NCBI RefSeq assembly: GCF_000234665.1
Contig: NC_018314.1
Span: forward strand, 452,956-516,955
Source of the DNA: Leishmania mexicana MHOM/GT/2001/U1103
Taxonomy: Eukaryota; Euglenozoa; Kinetoplastea; Trypanosomatida; Trypanosomatidae
Length of the DNA: 64,000 nt
Direction of reading: 5' to 3'
The notes beneath the pieces are model-generated. The model did not search any database and was not told the origin of the DNA. It saw only the letters and a list, made by a program, of their open reading frames with translations. This document shows positions 29,703-42,558 of this stretch, piece after piece (the first letter of the stretch is position 1; each line of letters begins with the position of its first letter). The position numbers were made by a program, and so were the translations under genes.

Positions 29703-30689
29703 ATGGGTTCTAACGGGTCACATACTGAACCCCAAGTGCGAGAGGAGTGCACCATGGTGGCGAAGCGAAAGGAATTCGAACGGACAAAGGTGATTCAGGA
29801 GGCCGTCTTTCTTACCTTCAAAGGGCTGGACACGCACGACGTGTACAATTGCTGTGTTCCCTTTACGATCAATGGCACCTACCACATCTTCGGACGCGTC
29901 GAGCGACGCAGCGAGTGGGTTAATTCTCACGTCCGCCTCTTCTGCAAGACCGGACATGACGAGTACACCCTTGTGGAGCACGCGATGCAATATCAGCTGG
30001 AAGACCCGTTTCTTGTGAAGATCAACGGCGAGGCGCTTTTCGGTGGCGTGCGTGTCACAAAGGACCACGGAAAGGTGTCCGGCTACGTCTGCGATTTCTA
30101 TCGCGGCAAAATAGATGACCTACACTATTTTACCTCGGGCCCGAAGAACATGAAGGATATCCGTCTCATCGGGCTGGCAGACGGGAAAATTGGTGTTTTT
30201 TCCCACCACAAGACCAGCAACACATGCGTCACCGGCTTTATCATTATTGATTCACTCGATGATCTTTGCTCGCAGGTAATCGACTCTGCAAAACCGATCG
30301 ATCACACGCTCTTTGGTGACGCGTGGGGTGGTGTGAACCAGCCGTACCTCCTATCAACAGGTAAAATTGGCTGCATTTCTCACCATGGCTATCTTGATAC
30401 GGATGCAAACGGCGAGGTTATCAACGTGTACTGTATCACGTCCTTCGTTTATAAGCCGTCAACCAATACGTGCTACGACTACAAGATTCTTGGCACCAAA
30501 AACTGCTTTCCAGAGTACCCGGCGAAGGCTCCGAAACTGATAGACTGCGTTTTCGTCTCTGGTATCGTGATGCGGGAGGACGGCAAGTGCGACCTGTACA
30601 GTGGTGTTGGCGACACCCAGGAGGGTCGAATGATGATCAACTACCCATTTGAGGGACATGGCACCATTGTCGACAATGTCAACTTTTGA
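29703..30689 (+). CDS. MTP1: Mannogen mannosyltransferase/phosphorylase family (GT108), array copy 1
   Basis: 328 aa. A GH130-like five-bladed beta-propeller of the Leishmania MTP family, which extends or phosphorolyses beta-1,2-mannan (mannogen), the cytosolic reserve of these parasites. Visible family blocks: DVYNC, the LEDP box with Asp101 as the probable general acid equivalent, MKDIR, FSHHKT (about 166-171), [17 protein letters not shown] and the C-terminal YSGVGD-x2-EG. It belongs with copies 2 and 5 to the FxH/HGYL class rather than the FSRP class. It has a longer, charged N-terminus than the other copies (LEDP Asp at 101 versus 83-94). A SIDER2 element lies in its 3' UTR. The gene symbol follows array order and was not checked against a reference. 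Confidence 0.9.
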   Translation: MGSNGSHTEPQVREECTMVAKRKEFERTKVIQEAVFLTFKGLDTHDVYNCCVPFTINGTYHIFGRVERRSEWVNSHVRLFCKTGHDEYTLVEHAMQYQLEDPFLVKINGEALFGGVRVTKDHGKVSGYVCDFYRGKIDDLHYFTSGPKNMKDIRLIGLADGKIGVFSHHKTSNTCVTGFIIIDSLDDLCSQVIDSAKPIDHTLFGDAWGGVNQPYLLSTGKIGCISHHGYLDTDANGEVINVYCITSFVYKPSTNTCYDYKILGTKNCFPEYPAKAPKLIDCVFVSGIVMREDGKCDLYSGVGDTQEGRMMINYPFEGHGTIVDNVNF

Positions 30690-31060
30690 TGGCGCATCCG
30701 CCATACGTCCAAAGATGACAGCGAGTCAAGAGGAAAAAGAGGTAAACATAGTAACCCCATTACTTTCACCGCAACAATTGTTGAAAATAATTGCACATGC
30801 TCTTTCTCTGGATTTTCCTTACTCTCCTACTTCCAGTTCTACTATATTCATCCCTATCAAGGTTTCCGCTTCTCTAGCGACTCTCTCCGTCTATATCTCT
30901 CAACTCACCTTTTTGTTCCTGTTGATTCATAGCTCGCTTTTCGATGCGCGCCACTACTGAGCACCATGACCCGCTTTGAAGTTCTGCCACGCTTAACGGT
31001 CTGACCGAAGTGAGCGTTTTGTCTTTTTCTTTTCCGTAACCCAAACCATGCTTGGTAGCA
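30690..31060. other. 3' UTR of MTP copy 1, proximal part
   Basis: No gene seen; pyrimidine-rich, leading directly into SIDER2 copy 3. Confidence 0.5.
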
Positions 31061-31615
31061 GGTGCACCTCAGCGTGTTGTCAGCGTTCAGCACCCTCACT
31101 CTGCGTGGGGGAGCCAGGCGTCCTCTTAACCCCTTTCGATGTCAAGCCACCCCTGGTTGTGCCAGTGACAATCACCCACGCCGTTGGGCATGTCAGGGCG
31201 ATGTGTGGCTGCTGATGTCGGCGGTGAGGTGGTGGATGGCGTTGCGTTGGAGCGGCCTGTGACAGCGAACACGCTTGTGCCATCCGTATCATGGGCAAGG
31301 TGTCAACGCCACTCGCACGCCTCTCACCCCGCCCTGACACTGCCTGCAGGTGTGGTGGCGCCTGAGCCACCTGGAGGGGTGGCGCATGAGGCGGGTCCCG
31401 GCACCATGGGAGCGGCTGTGAGGCGACCCGGCCTGCGAGGCAGGGGCGGGTAGAGTGTGAGGCAGAGGCTGTGCTGCGATGCCTGAGTCGGCACTGCTGT
31501 CGCACTGGTCTGCTGCTGCTTGGCCCTACGCGGTGGGGACTCTGTGATGGGCGGAGGGTAGAGTGGAGTCCGCTTCTCGCGCTATAGCAGAATGTACACA
31601 TTGAGAAAAGAATAC
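31061..31615 (+). mobile_element. SIDER2-type retroposon, copy 3
   Basis: Full-length element in sense orientation. 5' end at GTGCACCTCAGCGTGTTGTCAGC, a slight variant of the signature. The 3' end reaches GCTATAGCAGAATG, followed by an A-rich tail at about 31598-31615. It lies in the expected 3' UTR of MTP copy 1. Confidence 0.9.
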
Positions 31616-33361
<1,746 letters not shown>

Positions 33362-33441
33362 GACGCTTTGAGAGTCGTTGCTATCACCTGCGGCAGCGAC
33401 AACCACAGCTACAACATGCTTTTTCTTTTTACAAAGCTTTC

Positions 33442-33878
33442 GACAGGACCGAAAGAAGGAGGGCGGATCGCAAAACGATATGGTGATGAGGAGTGAGTGA
33501 ACGCTCTCTCCGCCGTGCGAATGACATGCTTCACCAGGCACTTCCCTTCACCTCCATTGTGTTCCTCGTCTCGTTTCAGACCCCGAGGAGCTGAGTCGTT
33601 GCAAACATTTTGCTTTTCCTCCACCCACCCCCTTGGGTGGCGGAAAGGGGGGATGCGTAGGTCTACCTGTTCGTGTATAGTGTAGCCCGATGAGGACTTG
33701 AAAGAAACAGGATTCTCACTGATGGCTGTGGCAGCGCGAGAGGTATCGCGGGCGCGAGTGGAGGGATACCAGATCGGTGTACGCCTCCACAGAAATAGGG
33801 AACTCGCCAGTCAAGAAGTGTTGGGAGCGTGGATTGGAGTGCGTCGCGCCTATGTTTTGGTATCATTCTCCTTTCATT
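33442..33878 (-). repeat. 437-bp inverted repeat, right arm
   Basis: Reverse complement of 21155-21591 with no net length difference and no mismatch found in the parts compared. It begins 80 bp after the MTP copy 2 stop. ORFs of about 60-90 codons appear in both arms, simply because the DNA is identical. Confidence 0.93.
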
Positions 33879-35149
33879 CTTCTCAAGGGCATGCACGTAA
33901 GAGAAAGTGCACGCACCTATTTCCACGAAAAGCTGACACGGGGAGGAATACAAGGTGAAGGGAAGGTGGGAAGGAAACAGCGTTTTTTCCCTTCTCGAAC
34001 CAGCTGCGTGGACAGCTTCCAATGAACCCGTTGTGAAGAAGGCTGCGGCGTTTTCAGTCATTTTGCGAAACACTCTGCTCTGCTTTCTGCCTCATTCGCT
34101 GGGACGCGTTTCTTCCAATCGCTCTTGTTCTCTTCCCTGTTTCCCTTTCACGCACAGAAGATGCACTAGCCCGGTTTTTTTTCTTTTTTTTTGCTCGTTT
34201 CTTCTTCAGTTTCGCTCTTTTCCTTTGCTCCCCAGTCGTGCCATTTCTCTTGTTCATGCTTCATCTCTTTCTCACGCTAGCGAGCTGAATGCTTCCCTTT
34301 CTTCCCTTCATTTGTGTTTGTTTTTCTTATATTTCTTTCCCTTTTTTTTCAATACGGGTTTCCGAAACAGCAGTGCGTGGAGAAGCCCCCCGGACAGCTG
34401 CGACTGGAGGAAAGCAAATACACTGGTGCTACTATTTGTAGATGCCTTTTTTTCACGCACCCGCTTACCTGCGGACGGCCTAGCCTGCTGATTCGTCTCC
34501 TCGCAAAACCACCAAGGATGCAGGAAGAAGCGGAAAAAAAATTCTCGTGCCTCAAACACCCGAGAGATATTGGTTATGCGTCACGGAACCGTGTTTATTT
34601 CATTTGCACTCCCGCGTGCAGCCAAGTTGTATCTCCGGCAGAAAGTCGGGTACGCCTCAGTTGAATGAGTCTGTTGGAGATAGAGGAGTCAGCTCGACCT
34701 CCCCGACTAGGACGTTTTGTATGCCATCAAGTTTTTCTCTCATTTTCGGATGTTGCCCTTTTCTCTGTCGTGCCGTCATTTAAGGCATTCACTTCGCCTC
34801 TTTTCTGCTGACCTTGCTTGGTCGCTTGTTTCAGCTCTCCGTCAATAGCAGAAGACTTTTCAAGGTCGTTTGCAAGTGTACGGAAACTCACACGAGCAAA
34901 ACACAGGAGTCTCTTAGCAGATTCCAGACGTGGAGTCGAGGAGGCCCTTGAGAAAACCACCGGCAACTCTTTTTTTCGTTTGCGTCTCGTTCACTTCCTA
35001 AGCAGCTCCTTCCTCAAGACCTAAAGGAGTGATCGGCGGTGAAGAAGCGATCGGAACACACACACACAATCATAACACTCGCCTGCATCCTCCTTATCAC
35101 CCGCACCGAATTTCCTTATTCCTCTCCCCTTTTAGGCCCACAAAAAAAG
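33879..35149. other. Intergenic between MTP copies 2 and 3
   Basis: No gene seen. T-rich tracts at about 34175-34215 and 34310-34350. A tract at about 35112-35133 followed by AG (35134-35135) lies only ~15 nt before the copy 3 ATG and would leave a very short leader if used. Confidence 0.5.
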
Positions 35150-36106
35150 ATGAGCACATTCGAGAAGGTCAAGGAGGAGAAGTTGGAGTTCGAGAAGAAC
35201 TGCGACCAGCACATTTACGAGAAGGCTCTCCTCACCTTCAAGGGTGTGGATGGGATGGATGTGTACAATTGCTCTGCACCCTTCAAGTACGGGGGCCGAA
35301 CGCACATCTTTGGTCGTGTGGAGAAGCGGTCTGAGTGGGCCAACTCGTATGTACGGCTATTTGTGGAGACGGACAAGGATGAATTCTCTCTGGTGCCTGG
35401 CAACATGGTGTGGCAGCTTGAGGATCCGTTCGTCTCAAATGTCAATAATGAGATGTTCCTCGGTGGGACACATATCCGGAAAACGAACAGCCGCGTCTTC
35501 ACCTACTACTGCGACTTCTTTCGCGGCAATGCGGGGAACCTGAGCTACTTCACGACGGGACCCGACAACATGAAGGATATTCGCCTCGTCGAGCTGGCCA
35601 ACAACAAGATTGGCGTCTTTTCGCGACCAAAGACGGCAGCGCACGCCTTTATTGGCTTCACGGTGATCAACAACATGATGGAGCTGACACCCACAGTTAT
35701 CGAGGAGGCCCCGCCTCTCAATGTCATTCACACCGGCGCCTGGGGCGGTGTGAATCAGGCGTACCTGCTGAGCTCCGATAAAGTGGGTTGCATCAGTCAT
35801 TACAGTTACATCGACAAAGACGAGGACGGCAATGAGATCACAGTGTACACCAACTACGCCTTCGTCCTGAACCCATACCTTCGTGAGGTTGAGGACGCGA
35901 GAATTATCGGGACCAAGGGTTGCTACCCAAAGTGTTCCCCGAAGGTTGACAAACTTCTCGACTGCGCTTTCAGTTCTGGCATCGTCATGCGCGAGGACGG
36001 CCGGTGTGACTTGTACAGCGGGTTAGGAGACGCGTACGAAGGCCGCATCACCATTGACTACCCGTTTGAGGGTCATGGATCTCTCATCGACAACCTGCAC
36101 TTCTAG
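35150..36106 (+). CDS. MTP3: Mannogen mannosyltransferase/phosphorylase family (GT108), array copy 3
   Basis: 318 aa from the ATG at 35150 (MSTFEKVKEEKLEFE); the frame continues upstream to 35039 through UTR-type sequence. Family blocks: DVYNC, LEDP with Asp92, MKDIR, FSRPKT, WGGVNQAYLL, CISHYSY and YSGLGD-x2-EG. FSRP plus HYSY places it with copies 4, 6 and 7, the group I infer to be phosphorylase-competent. From residue ~277 to the stop, and on through its 3' UTR and SIDER2, it is almost identical to copy 7, although the two proteins differ widely before that point, which indicates gene conversion or segmental duplication. Confidence 0.92.
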   Translation: MSTFEKVKEEKLEFEKNCDQHIYEKALLTFKGVDGMDVYNCSAPFKYGGRTHIFGRVEKRSEWANSYVRLFVETDKDEFSLVPGNMVWQLEDPFVSNVNNEMFLGGTHIRKTNSRVFTYYCDFFRGNAGNLSYFTTGPDNMKDIRLVELANNKIGVFSRPKTAAHAFIGFTVINNMMELTPTVIEEAPPLNVIHTGAWGGVNQAYLLSSDKVGCISHYSYIDKDEDGNEITVYTNYAFVLNPYLREVEDARIIGTKGCYPKCSPKVDKLLDCAFSSGIVMREDGRCDLYSGLGDAYEGRITIDYPFEGHGSLIDNLHF

Positions 36107-36807
36107 GCAGCAGTGTGTGTATGTGTGTATGTGTATCTGCTTTTTTATGCGTAGTTTCTTTCCGCAGCATAGCCTTCTCTCTACTTTTCTGTGTTACCCC
36201 TTCCCCATCATCCTCCACTATTGAGTATTGGTGCAAACTCGAAAGGTAGGCTCTTCTTGTCTTTCTTTTCTTTTTCGTTCCGTCTCTTCGCCATGATGAT
36301 GTGGGGACACCTCTCAGTGTGTGGTGTCAGCGTTCAGCACCCTCACTCTGCGTGGGGGAGCCAGGCGTCCTCTTAACCCCTTTCGATGTCAAGCCACCCC
36401 TGGTTGTGCCAGTGACAATCACCCACGCCGTTGGGCATGTCAGGGCGATGTGTGGCTGCTGATGTCGGCGGTGAGGTGGTGGATGGCGTTGCGTTGGAGC
36501 GGCCTGTGACAGCGAACACGCTTGTGCCATCCGTATCATGGGCAAGGTGTCAACGCCACTCGCACGCCTCTCACCCCGCCCTGACACTGCCTGCAGGTGT
36601 GGTGGCGCCTGAGCCACCTGGAGGGATGGCGCATGAGGCGGGTCCCGGCACCATGGGAGCGGCTGTGAGGCGACCCGGCCTGCGAGGCAGGGGCGGGTAG
36701 AGTGTGAGGCAGAGGCTGTGCTGCGATGCCTGAGTCGGCACTGCTGTCGCACTGGTCTGCTGCTGCTTGGCCCCACGCGGTGGGGACTCTGTGATGGGCG
36801 GCGGGGG
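35978..36807 (+). repeat. Direct repeat DR-1, left copy (~830 bp)
   Basis: It runs from the last ~43 codons of MTP copy 3 through the 3' UTR into SIDER2 copy 4. It matches 48611-49440 at a constant offset of 12633 bp. Only one difference was noticed (C at 36729, T at 49362). The SIDER2 portions share a GGAGGGATGG variant absent from the other elements. Confidence 0.93.
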
Positions 36808-36868
36808 TGGTGGTGGTAGAGTGGAGTCCGCTTCTCGCGCTATAGCAGAATGGAGACTTAAAAAAAGC
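36301..36868 (+). mobile_element. SIDER2-type retroposon, copy 4
   Basis: Full-length with a canonical 5' signature (GGACACCTCTCAGTGTGTGG). The end is GCTATAGCAGAATGG and an A7 tail near 36860. A GGT triplet expansion sits near 36805-36818. In sense orientation in the 3' UTR of MTP copy 3, and most of it lies inside DR-1. Confidence 0.92.
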
Positions 36869-38462
36869 TGCTTGTGTGTTGGGTGAAGGGCTGGTTGCTG
36901 TTTGGTGCCTCATCCAGCCTTCCCCTTTTCTTGGTGCGTTTTGCTTCCGCGCGTCTCCGTGACTGTTCTCTCCCCCAGCTACCACAGGTGCAACATGAAA
37001 TGCGAATAGAAAAATGGTGAAATGGGCAGAAACAAAATCAAAAAAAAGGGCAGTCTCGTCAGTAGCACGGAAGGAGGCGTCCATCTGAAAGGGAAAGAGG
37101 AGCAGTGCTTTGTTTGCTTTCCTTTTTGTTGTGGTTTGCTGTCTCTCTCACTTCCTCACAGTGATTCATTTCGACACATGCACACACATGAGCGTCACTG
37201 CTCGTCTCCTCCCGCACACCTACAAGCACCGACACTCGTATGTCTATGTCTGTGCCTACATTCATGCATGTGCGCGTGCGTGGGTAGAGGCAGCAATGAT
37301 ATGCTACACACAGACAAGTGCAGAAGGAAGAGACATGTGGGAATGAGACAACAATGAAGAGAGACTGAGAGGATAGCCAGTTGTTGCTTCTTTTTCATGT
37401 CAACCCGCTCGCCTTTGTTTTGCTTGCCATTTGACAGCACGAGACCTTCATCAATGACACCACACTAGTGAAGATGTTAGCGAGGCGCCGACGCCTATGC
37501 GTGTGCGTCTACGTGTGTGCGTGCGTGCATCACAATGAGAAGACTACACAAGAGAAGCATGCACAACATCAGCTTTTGTCCGTCGCCAAACCGGTTCTAT
37601 TTTTCATGTATTTCATTCATGCTTGCCGTGGATACTGGAGCCGTTGTTGCTTCTCCTCATGCTTCTTTTCTCTCGCTGTTTCGGTACCGACGTGTTGTTG
37701 ATTCATTACTCCATACTCCACCCCAGCGATTGTGCCAGATGGACTACCGAGTTCTTTTTTTATATACAACCTGCGGTATAGACATCAGGGCATGCTCGTG
37801 CTTGAACACACACACGCCGGAGGAGGGACTTGTGCGTTTGTACACGCGCGTGTTTGTGTGTGCTGCAGACAGAGAGTGAGCAAGAGAGACGGCGTGTGCG
37901 CTGGAAGAAAGGCAGAACAGAGAAGTAAAAACGAAAAAGGAGAGAGGAAGTGGAGGGGAAGGAAAACAGTTATCAGCATTACGAGACGACGGAATTTGAG
38001 AGAAAAAGAAGGTTGCCGTCTGCTGAATATGGCAGAGGCAGGGAGAAAGCAGACGGTGGATGTACAGCTGCAGTGACTTTTTGACGAAAGAAAGTACATA
38101 CAGATCCCTTCAGTTTCGAACTACTGTGCGACTGTGCTTCGTCTCTAAATACCTTTCTTTCGCTCGATCCTAATCTTCCGCTTCTTCTTCACTGCGTATA
38201 GTGTAAGGTGTGTGTGTACACGCGTGCTTGCTTGTGCTTGCGTTGTGCCGAAAAGGGCGAGAGAGGAGGGAGAATGAAGGTTTTCCCTGTTTTCTTTCGC
38301 CTCTCTTTTCCTTTCGTTCTGTTTCGCTTCTCCTTTCGCCACCGCCACTGCCACTGCCACCGCCTGCCTCTTTTCCATTTAGCGATGCACTGCCTTGATG
38401 AACAGCCGTTGATTGTTTTCTCCTTTTTATTCTCCTTCGGTTGCTCAACGTCGCTGATGACA
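36869..38462. other. Intergenic between two SIDER2 elements
   Basis: No gene seen in 1.6 kb. Contains CACACA and GTGTGC dinucleotide-rich patches (37170-37300, 37495-37530) and pyrimidine tracts. Confidence 0.5.
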
Positions 38463-39030
38463 GGGGACACCTCAGCGTGTTGTCAGGGTTGAGTACCCCC
38501 ACTCTGCGTGGGGGAAAGCCAGGCGTCCTCTTAGCCCCTATACCTGCCAATACCGGGCCGCTTCTGACGATGCCAGTGACAATCACCCACGCCGTTGGGC
38601 ATGTCAGGGCGATGTGTGGCTGCTGATGTCGGCGGTGAGGTGGTGGATGGCGTTGCGTTGGAGCGGCCTGTGACAGCGAACACGCTTGTGCCATCCGTAT
38701 CATGGGCAAGGTGTCAACGCCACTCGCACGCCTCTCACCCCGCCCTGACACTGCCTGCAGGTGTGGTGGCGCCTGAGCCACCTGGAGGGGTGGCGCATGA
38801 GGCGGGTCCCGGCACCATGGGAGCGGCTGTGAGGCGACCCGGCCTGCGAGGCAGGGGCGGGTAGAGTGTGAGGCAGAGGCTGTGCTGCGATGCCTGAGTC
38901 GGCACTGCTGTCGCACTGGTCTGCTGCTGCTTGGCCCCACGCGGTGGGGACTCTGTGATGGGCGGCGGGGGGTGTAGAGTGGAGGTCCAATCATGTGCTA
39001 TAGCAGAATGGGCAAGCCGAAAGAAAAATG
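38463..39030 (+). mobile_element. SIDER2-type retroposon, copy 5
   Basis: Sense orientation. The 5' end begins GGGGACACCTCAGCGTGTTG. The segment after the signature is the ACCGGGCCGCTTCTGACGAT variant shared with copy 2. Its 3' end (GGAGGTCCAATCATGTGCTA and onward) is identical to copy 7 through GAATGGG, then the tails diverge. Confidence 0.9.
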
Positions 39031-40401
39031 TGCTTCTCTTGTTTTTCTCCCTCATCTCCGATTGATATGTTGCAAGCAACTTTGTGGGCACCTTTTTTTG
39101 TTGCCGACATAGCAGGACGTGTTTTGTTGCTTCTTTGGTGCGCCTGTACCTTTGCCAGAGCCACTTCACCCACGCTCACCCACTCAGCTATGCAGAATTG
39201 TAGAGACTCAGATCGATACTTTTTTAGCCAACATGCCCACAAGAAAGAGAAGGCCGGCGCGAATGCGTGTGAGGGAAGACACACCACTGCGCCTCCTCTT
39301 CCTCTGTCTGCTTGCCTGTCTTCTTCAACCGATGGAGAATCATCGCTTCCTCTTGTCCAAAAAGACAGGGAGTAAGAAGAGAGCAGAAAAAGGAATGCCG
39401 AGCGTGGACAGTAACACGGAGTCTGTGTGAGTCACTGCAGCAGCTGCGTTGGAGGCTATCTTTCGACTCTCTCCGTTGGTGTCGGTTGTTTTTCCCCTCC
39501 TTTTCTCTCCGTGTTGACGACCAACAACCCCAACTCTCCCCCAAAATTGTTACTCGCAACGTTAGTGGTTTCCGTTGCTTGCGGGCGCGTAGTGTAACAC
39601 ACCGTATCTCTCTCTCCACATCAGGAACGCAAAAAAGAAGTTGAGGATCAAGGAGGCAACGACAAGTATAAACAAAGTAGTTTCATCTTCCTCACCTCTC
39701 ATTGCATGCGTCGCGCAGTAGCGGACTCAGGGGGAGAGGGGGCAGTAGCCTCGGTGTATCCGTCGGTATCGTCGAGGAAGGTTAGTCGTGCGATATGTGG
39801 TGTGGATGCTGAACTGGCCTTTTCATTTTGCGTTTCCCTCTGCAGCGTTACAATTTGCTGCACTTTGCCTCTCGCACCTCCTCGCAATCGCAGCCGCCGC
39901 GGGCTGATGCCCATGTGTGTGTGTGCCTCTCTAAATCTGGCTTGCTCGTTTGCTTTCCACTTCCCAGCGGCCATGGATCTTTCGATGGTCATACCGCCAG
40001 TGTGCCCCCTTCCTTTCCCATGTGCGTGTCGCCTTTGGTGCGAAGGTGCGTAGCTCCTCGATTCTCGTTTCCTTCTTCAACCCTCTCTTCCTTTTTCCGT
40101 TGCCCACGCTCTCTCTCTCACGATGTGGGCGTGCCTTTTCTATGTGGCCTGTGATATTGTGCGGACATTTTTCGTCGCTGACGTGCCTGCCACCTTTTTT
40201 TTTGCGTGTCGTTCCACCCTCTCGTGCTGTATTTTCTCCTCCTCCATCCTCTCACACTCTATACACATGTGTCCTTCTGCTTCCCTCACTGTGACCGCTC
40301 TGCGCACAAGGACTTCCAAGTCTTATCCTTGGTATTCCGTGGAGAGTACCACCAACTCCGCCGACCCCTGGCTGCCCACTCACTGAAGAGAGCGCTAGAG
40401 A
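39031..40401. other. Intergenic, 5' UTR of MTP copy 4
   Basis: No gene seen. Pyrimidine-rich tracts at about 40070-40120 and 40215-40260 are candidate splice tracts. Confidence 0.5.
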
Positions 40402-41349
40402 ATGAAACAAACGAAGGCATCCTTCGAGGCTAACAAGCGTGTCTACGAGAGCGTGCTGCTCACTTTCAGAGGTGTTGACGGCTATGACGTGTACAACTGC
40501 TCCGTCCCATTCTTCTACAAGGGCAAGATGCACATCTACGGCCGCGTTGAAAAGCGCGATATTTGGGCCGCTTCACATGTGCGCCTCTTCGAGGAGACGG
40601 GCAAGGATGAGTTCACCGTCGTCCCCGGCTTCTATTTCCAGTTAGAGGATCCGTACGTTGCGAAAATCAACAACGAGATGATTTTCGGCGGCACACATGT
40701 GCGGAAGGACAAACAGGAGATCAGCTCTTACTACGGCTACTTCTACCGCGGCACGCCAGATGAGCTGACGTACTTTACAACAGGCCCCGACTGCATGAAG
40801 GACATTCGCGTTCTGCAGCTGCAGGACGGCCGTCTCGGGGTCTTTTCACGGCCACGAGTAGGATGCAGGGCCTCTATCGGCTTTGTGATCCTAAACTCCA
40901 TCGACGAGCTCGGCGCCGAGGTGATTGCCAAGGCACCGCCGCTCGACATCCTGTCCGAGAACACGTGGGGTGGCGTCAATCAGGCATACCTCCTCTCCAG
41001 CGGCAAGGTTGGCTGTATTGGACACTACAGCTATGAGGACACGGATGAGCAGCAGCAGCCGCAGAGGGTCTACGTGAACTACTCTTTCGTGCTCGACCCC
41101 CAGAGCCGAGCGATTGCAGATGCAAAGATTATCGGCACAAAGAGTTGCTACCCACCGTGCGAGCCCAAGGTTCCCTTTTTAGCGGACTGCGTTTTCGCCT
41201 CCGGCATCGTAATGCGCAGCGATGGCAGGGCGGATCTCTACAGTGGCGTCGGCGACAGTCGCGAGGGCCGCATCACCATTGACTACCCGTTTAAGGTCCA
41301 TGGCACCATCATTGGCGACTTGAACTTTCCCATGGCTTCCTCTTTGTGA
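40402..41349 (+). CDS. MTP4: Mannogen mannosyltransferase/phosphorylase family (GT108), array copy 4
   Basis: 315 aa from the ATG at 40402. Family blocks: DVYNC, LEDP with Asp83, MKDIR with Asp134, FSRPR with Arg150, WGGVNQAYLL, CIGHYSY, NYSFVLDP and YSGVGD-x2-EG. It belongs to the FSRP/HYSY class with copies 3, 6 and 7. The first ~70 codons (40414-40616) are identical to copy 7 in every stretch compared and nearly so to copy 6; the rest is divergent. The C-terminus has an extra MASSL-like tail after LNF, unlike the others, which stop at the final Phe. SIDER2 copy 6 follows in its 3' UTR. Confidence 0.92.
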   Translation: MKQTKASFEANKRVYESVLLTFRGVDGYDVYNCSVPFFYKGKMHIYGRVEKRDIWAASHVRLFEETGKDEFTVVPGFYFQLEDPYVAKINNEMIFGGTHVRKDKQEISSYYGYFYRGTPDELTYFTTGPDCMKDIRVLQLQDGRLGVFSRPRVGCRASIGFVILNSIDELGAEVIAKAPPLDILSENTWGGVNQAYLLSSGKVGCIGHYSYEDTDEQQQPQRVYVNYSFVLDPQSRAIADAKIIGTKSCYPPCEPKVPFLADCVFASGIVMRSDGRADLYSGVGDSREGRITIDYPFKVHGTIIGDLNFPMASSL

Positions 41350-41685
41350 TCGCTCTCTGTGCTCGTGCGTTCGGGCAGGTGGCCGAGGAGGAGGGAGGGG
41401 GGGGGGGCTGAAACTCAGGTAGGCAGTCGCGCAACACCCCGGTCACTCATTGCAGCGTTGATTGTGATATGTTGGAACGTGGCGCACAGATGTGATGCGC
41501 ATGTCACCACCATCACAAAAAGAAAAGCGCAGCAGTGCAGGGCGGTGCAGGCGCACACGTCTATTTGTTTCTTCTGCCACTCTCGTCCTTCTTTTTCCTC
41601 CCTCTGCTCACCCCGCACTCTTGCTTGCTTCGCCTGGTTGACCCTGAGGCCCCCCTTTCCCCTGTCTTTTCCGCTCTCTGCTGAC
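41350..41685. other. 3' UTR of MTP copy 4, proximal part
   Basis: No gene; contains a G-run at 41396-41408 and leads into SIDER2 copy 6. Confidence 0.5.
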
Positions 41686-42250
41686 GTAGGGATACACCTC
41701 TCAGTGTGTGGTGTCAGGGCTCAGCACCCTCACTCTGCGTGGGGGGGAGCCAGGCGTCCTCTTAACCCCTTTCGATGTCAAGCCACCCCTGGTTGTGCCA
41801 GTGACAATCACCCACGCCGTTGGGCATGTCAGGGCGATGTGTGGCTGCTGATGTCGGCGGTGAGGTGGTGGATGGCGTTGCGTTGGAGCGGCCTGTGACA
41901 GCGAACACGCTTGTGCCATCCGTATCATGGGCAAGGTGTCAACGCCACTCGCACGCCTCTCACCCCGCCCTGACACTGCCTGCAGGTGTGGTGGCGCCTG
42001 AGCCACCTGGAGGGGTGGCGCATGAGGCGGGTCCCGGCACCATGGGAGCGGCTGTGAGGCGACCCGGCCTGCGAGGCAGGGGCGGGTAGAGTGTGAGGCA
42101 GAGGCTGTGCTGCGATGCCTGAGTCGGCACTGCTGTCGCACTGGTCTGCTGCTGCTTGGCCCCACGCAGTGGGGACTCTGTGATGGGCGGCGGGGGGTGT
42201 AGGGTGGAGGTCCGATCGTGCGGTATGGGAGAGCGGGGAAGTGAGAGTTT
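41686..42250 (+). mobile_element. SIDER2-type retroposon, copy 6
   Basis: Sense orientation, preceded by GCTGACGTAGGGATACACC, which is also present at the start of copy 8, so the element's true 5' end probably lies at or before that sequence. The 3' end is a GGTATGGGAGAGCGGGG variant. Confidence 0.9.
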
Positions 42251-42558
42251 TTTTCTCTCCTTTGTCTTTCTTCTTTATGTCGGTGCCGCTTCAAGTTTTC
42301 TGCTGCTCGTTGAACCGATTATACTTTTTTGTCCTCCTCCTGCTCGTGCGTTCGTCTGTGTTTGATACTTAGCAGCTCAGCGATCAGTACACACTCACAT
42401 GTACGCGCATGCATACACACACGCGCGCACTTCGACACGCTGTTCTCTTCGATTTTTCATTCTCCAGGTTTCGCTGGTGACAGACCCTCCTCGACGACTT
42501 AGCTCACTCTCATTGTGTCTCTTTCCTCTGCTCTCGGTCGCTTCCGAGGAGCAGCAGC
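42251..42558. other. Intergenic, 5' UTR of MTP copy 5
   Basis: No gene. The pyrimidine tract at 42441-42465 with AG at 42466-42467 is the best splice-acceptor candidate for copy 5. Confidence 0.5.

Noticed and set aside
31080..31601. Conserved ORFs (about 89 codons on one strand, 140-200 on the other) present in every SIDER2 copy, suggesting a gene family
   Set aside because: They are by-products of a shared GC-rich retroposon sequence; they lack a domain and their ends change with small element differences.
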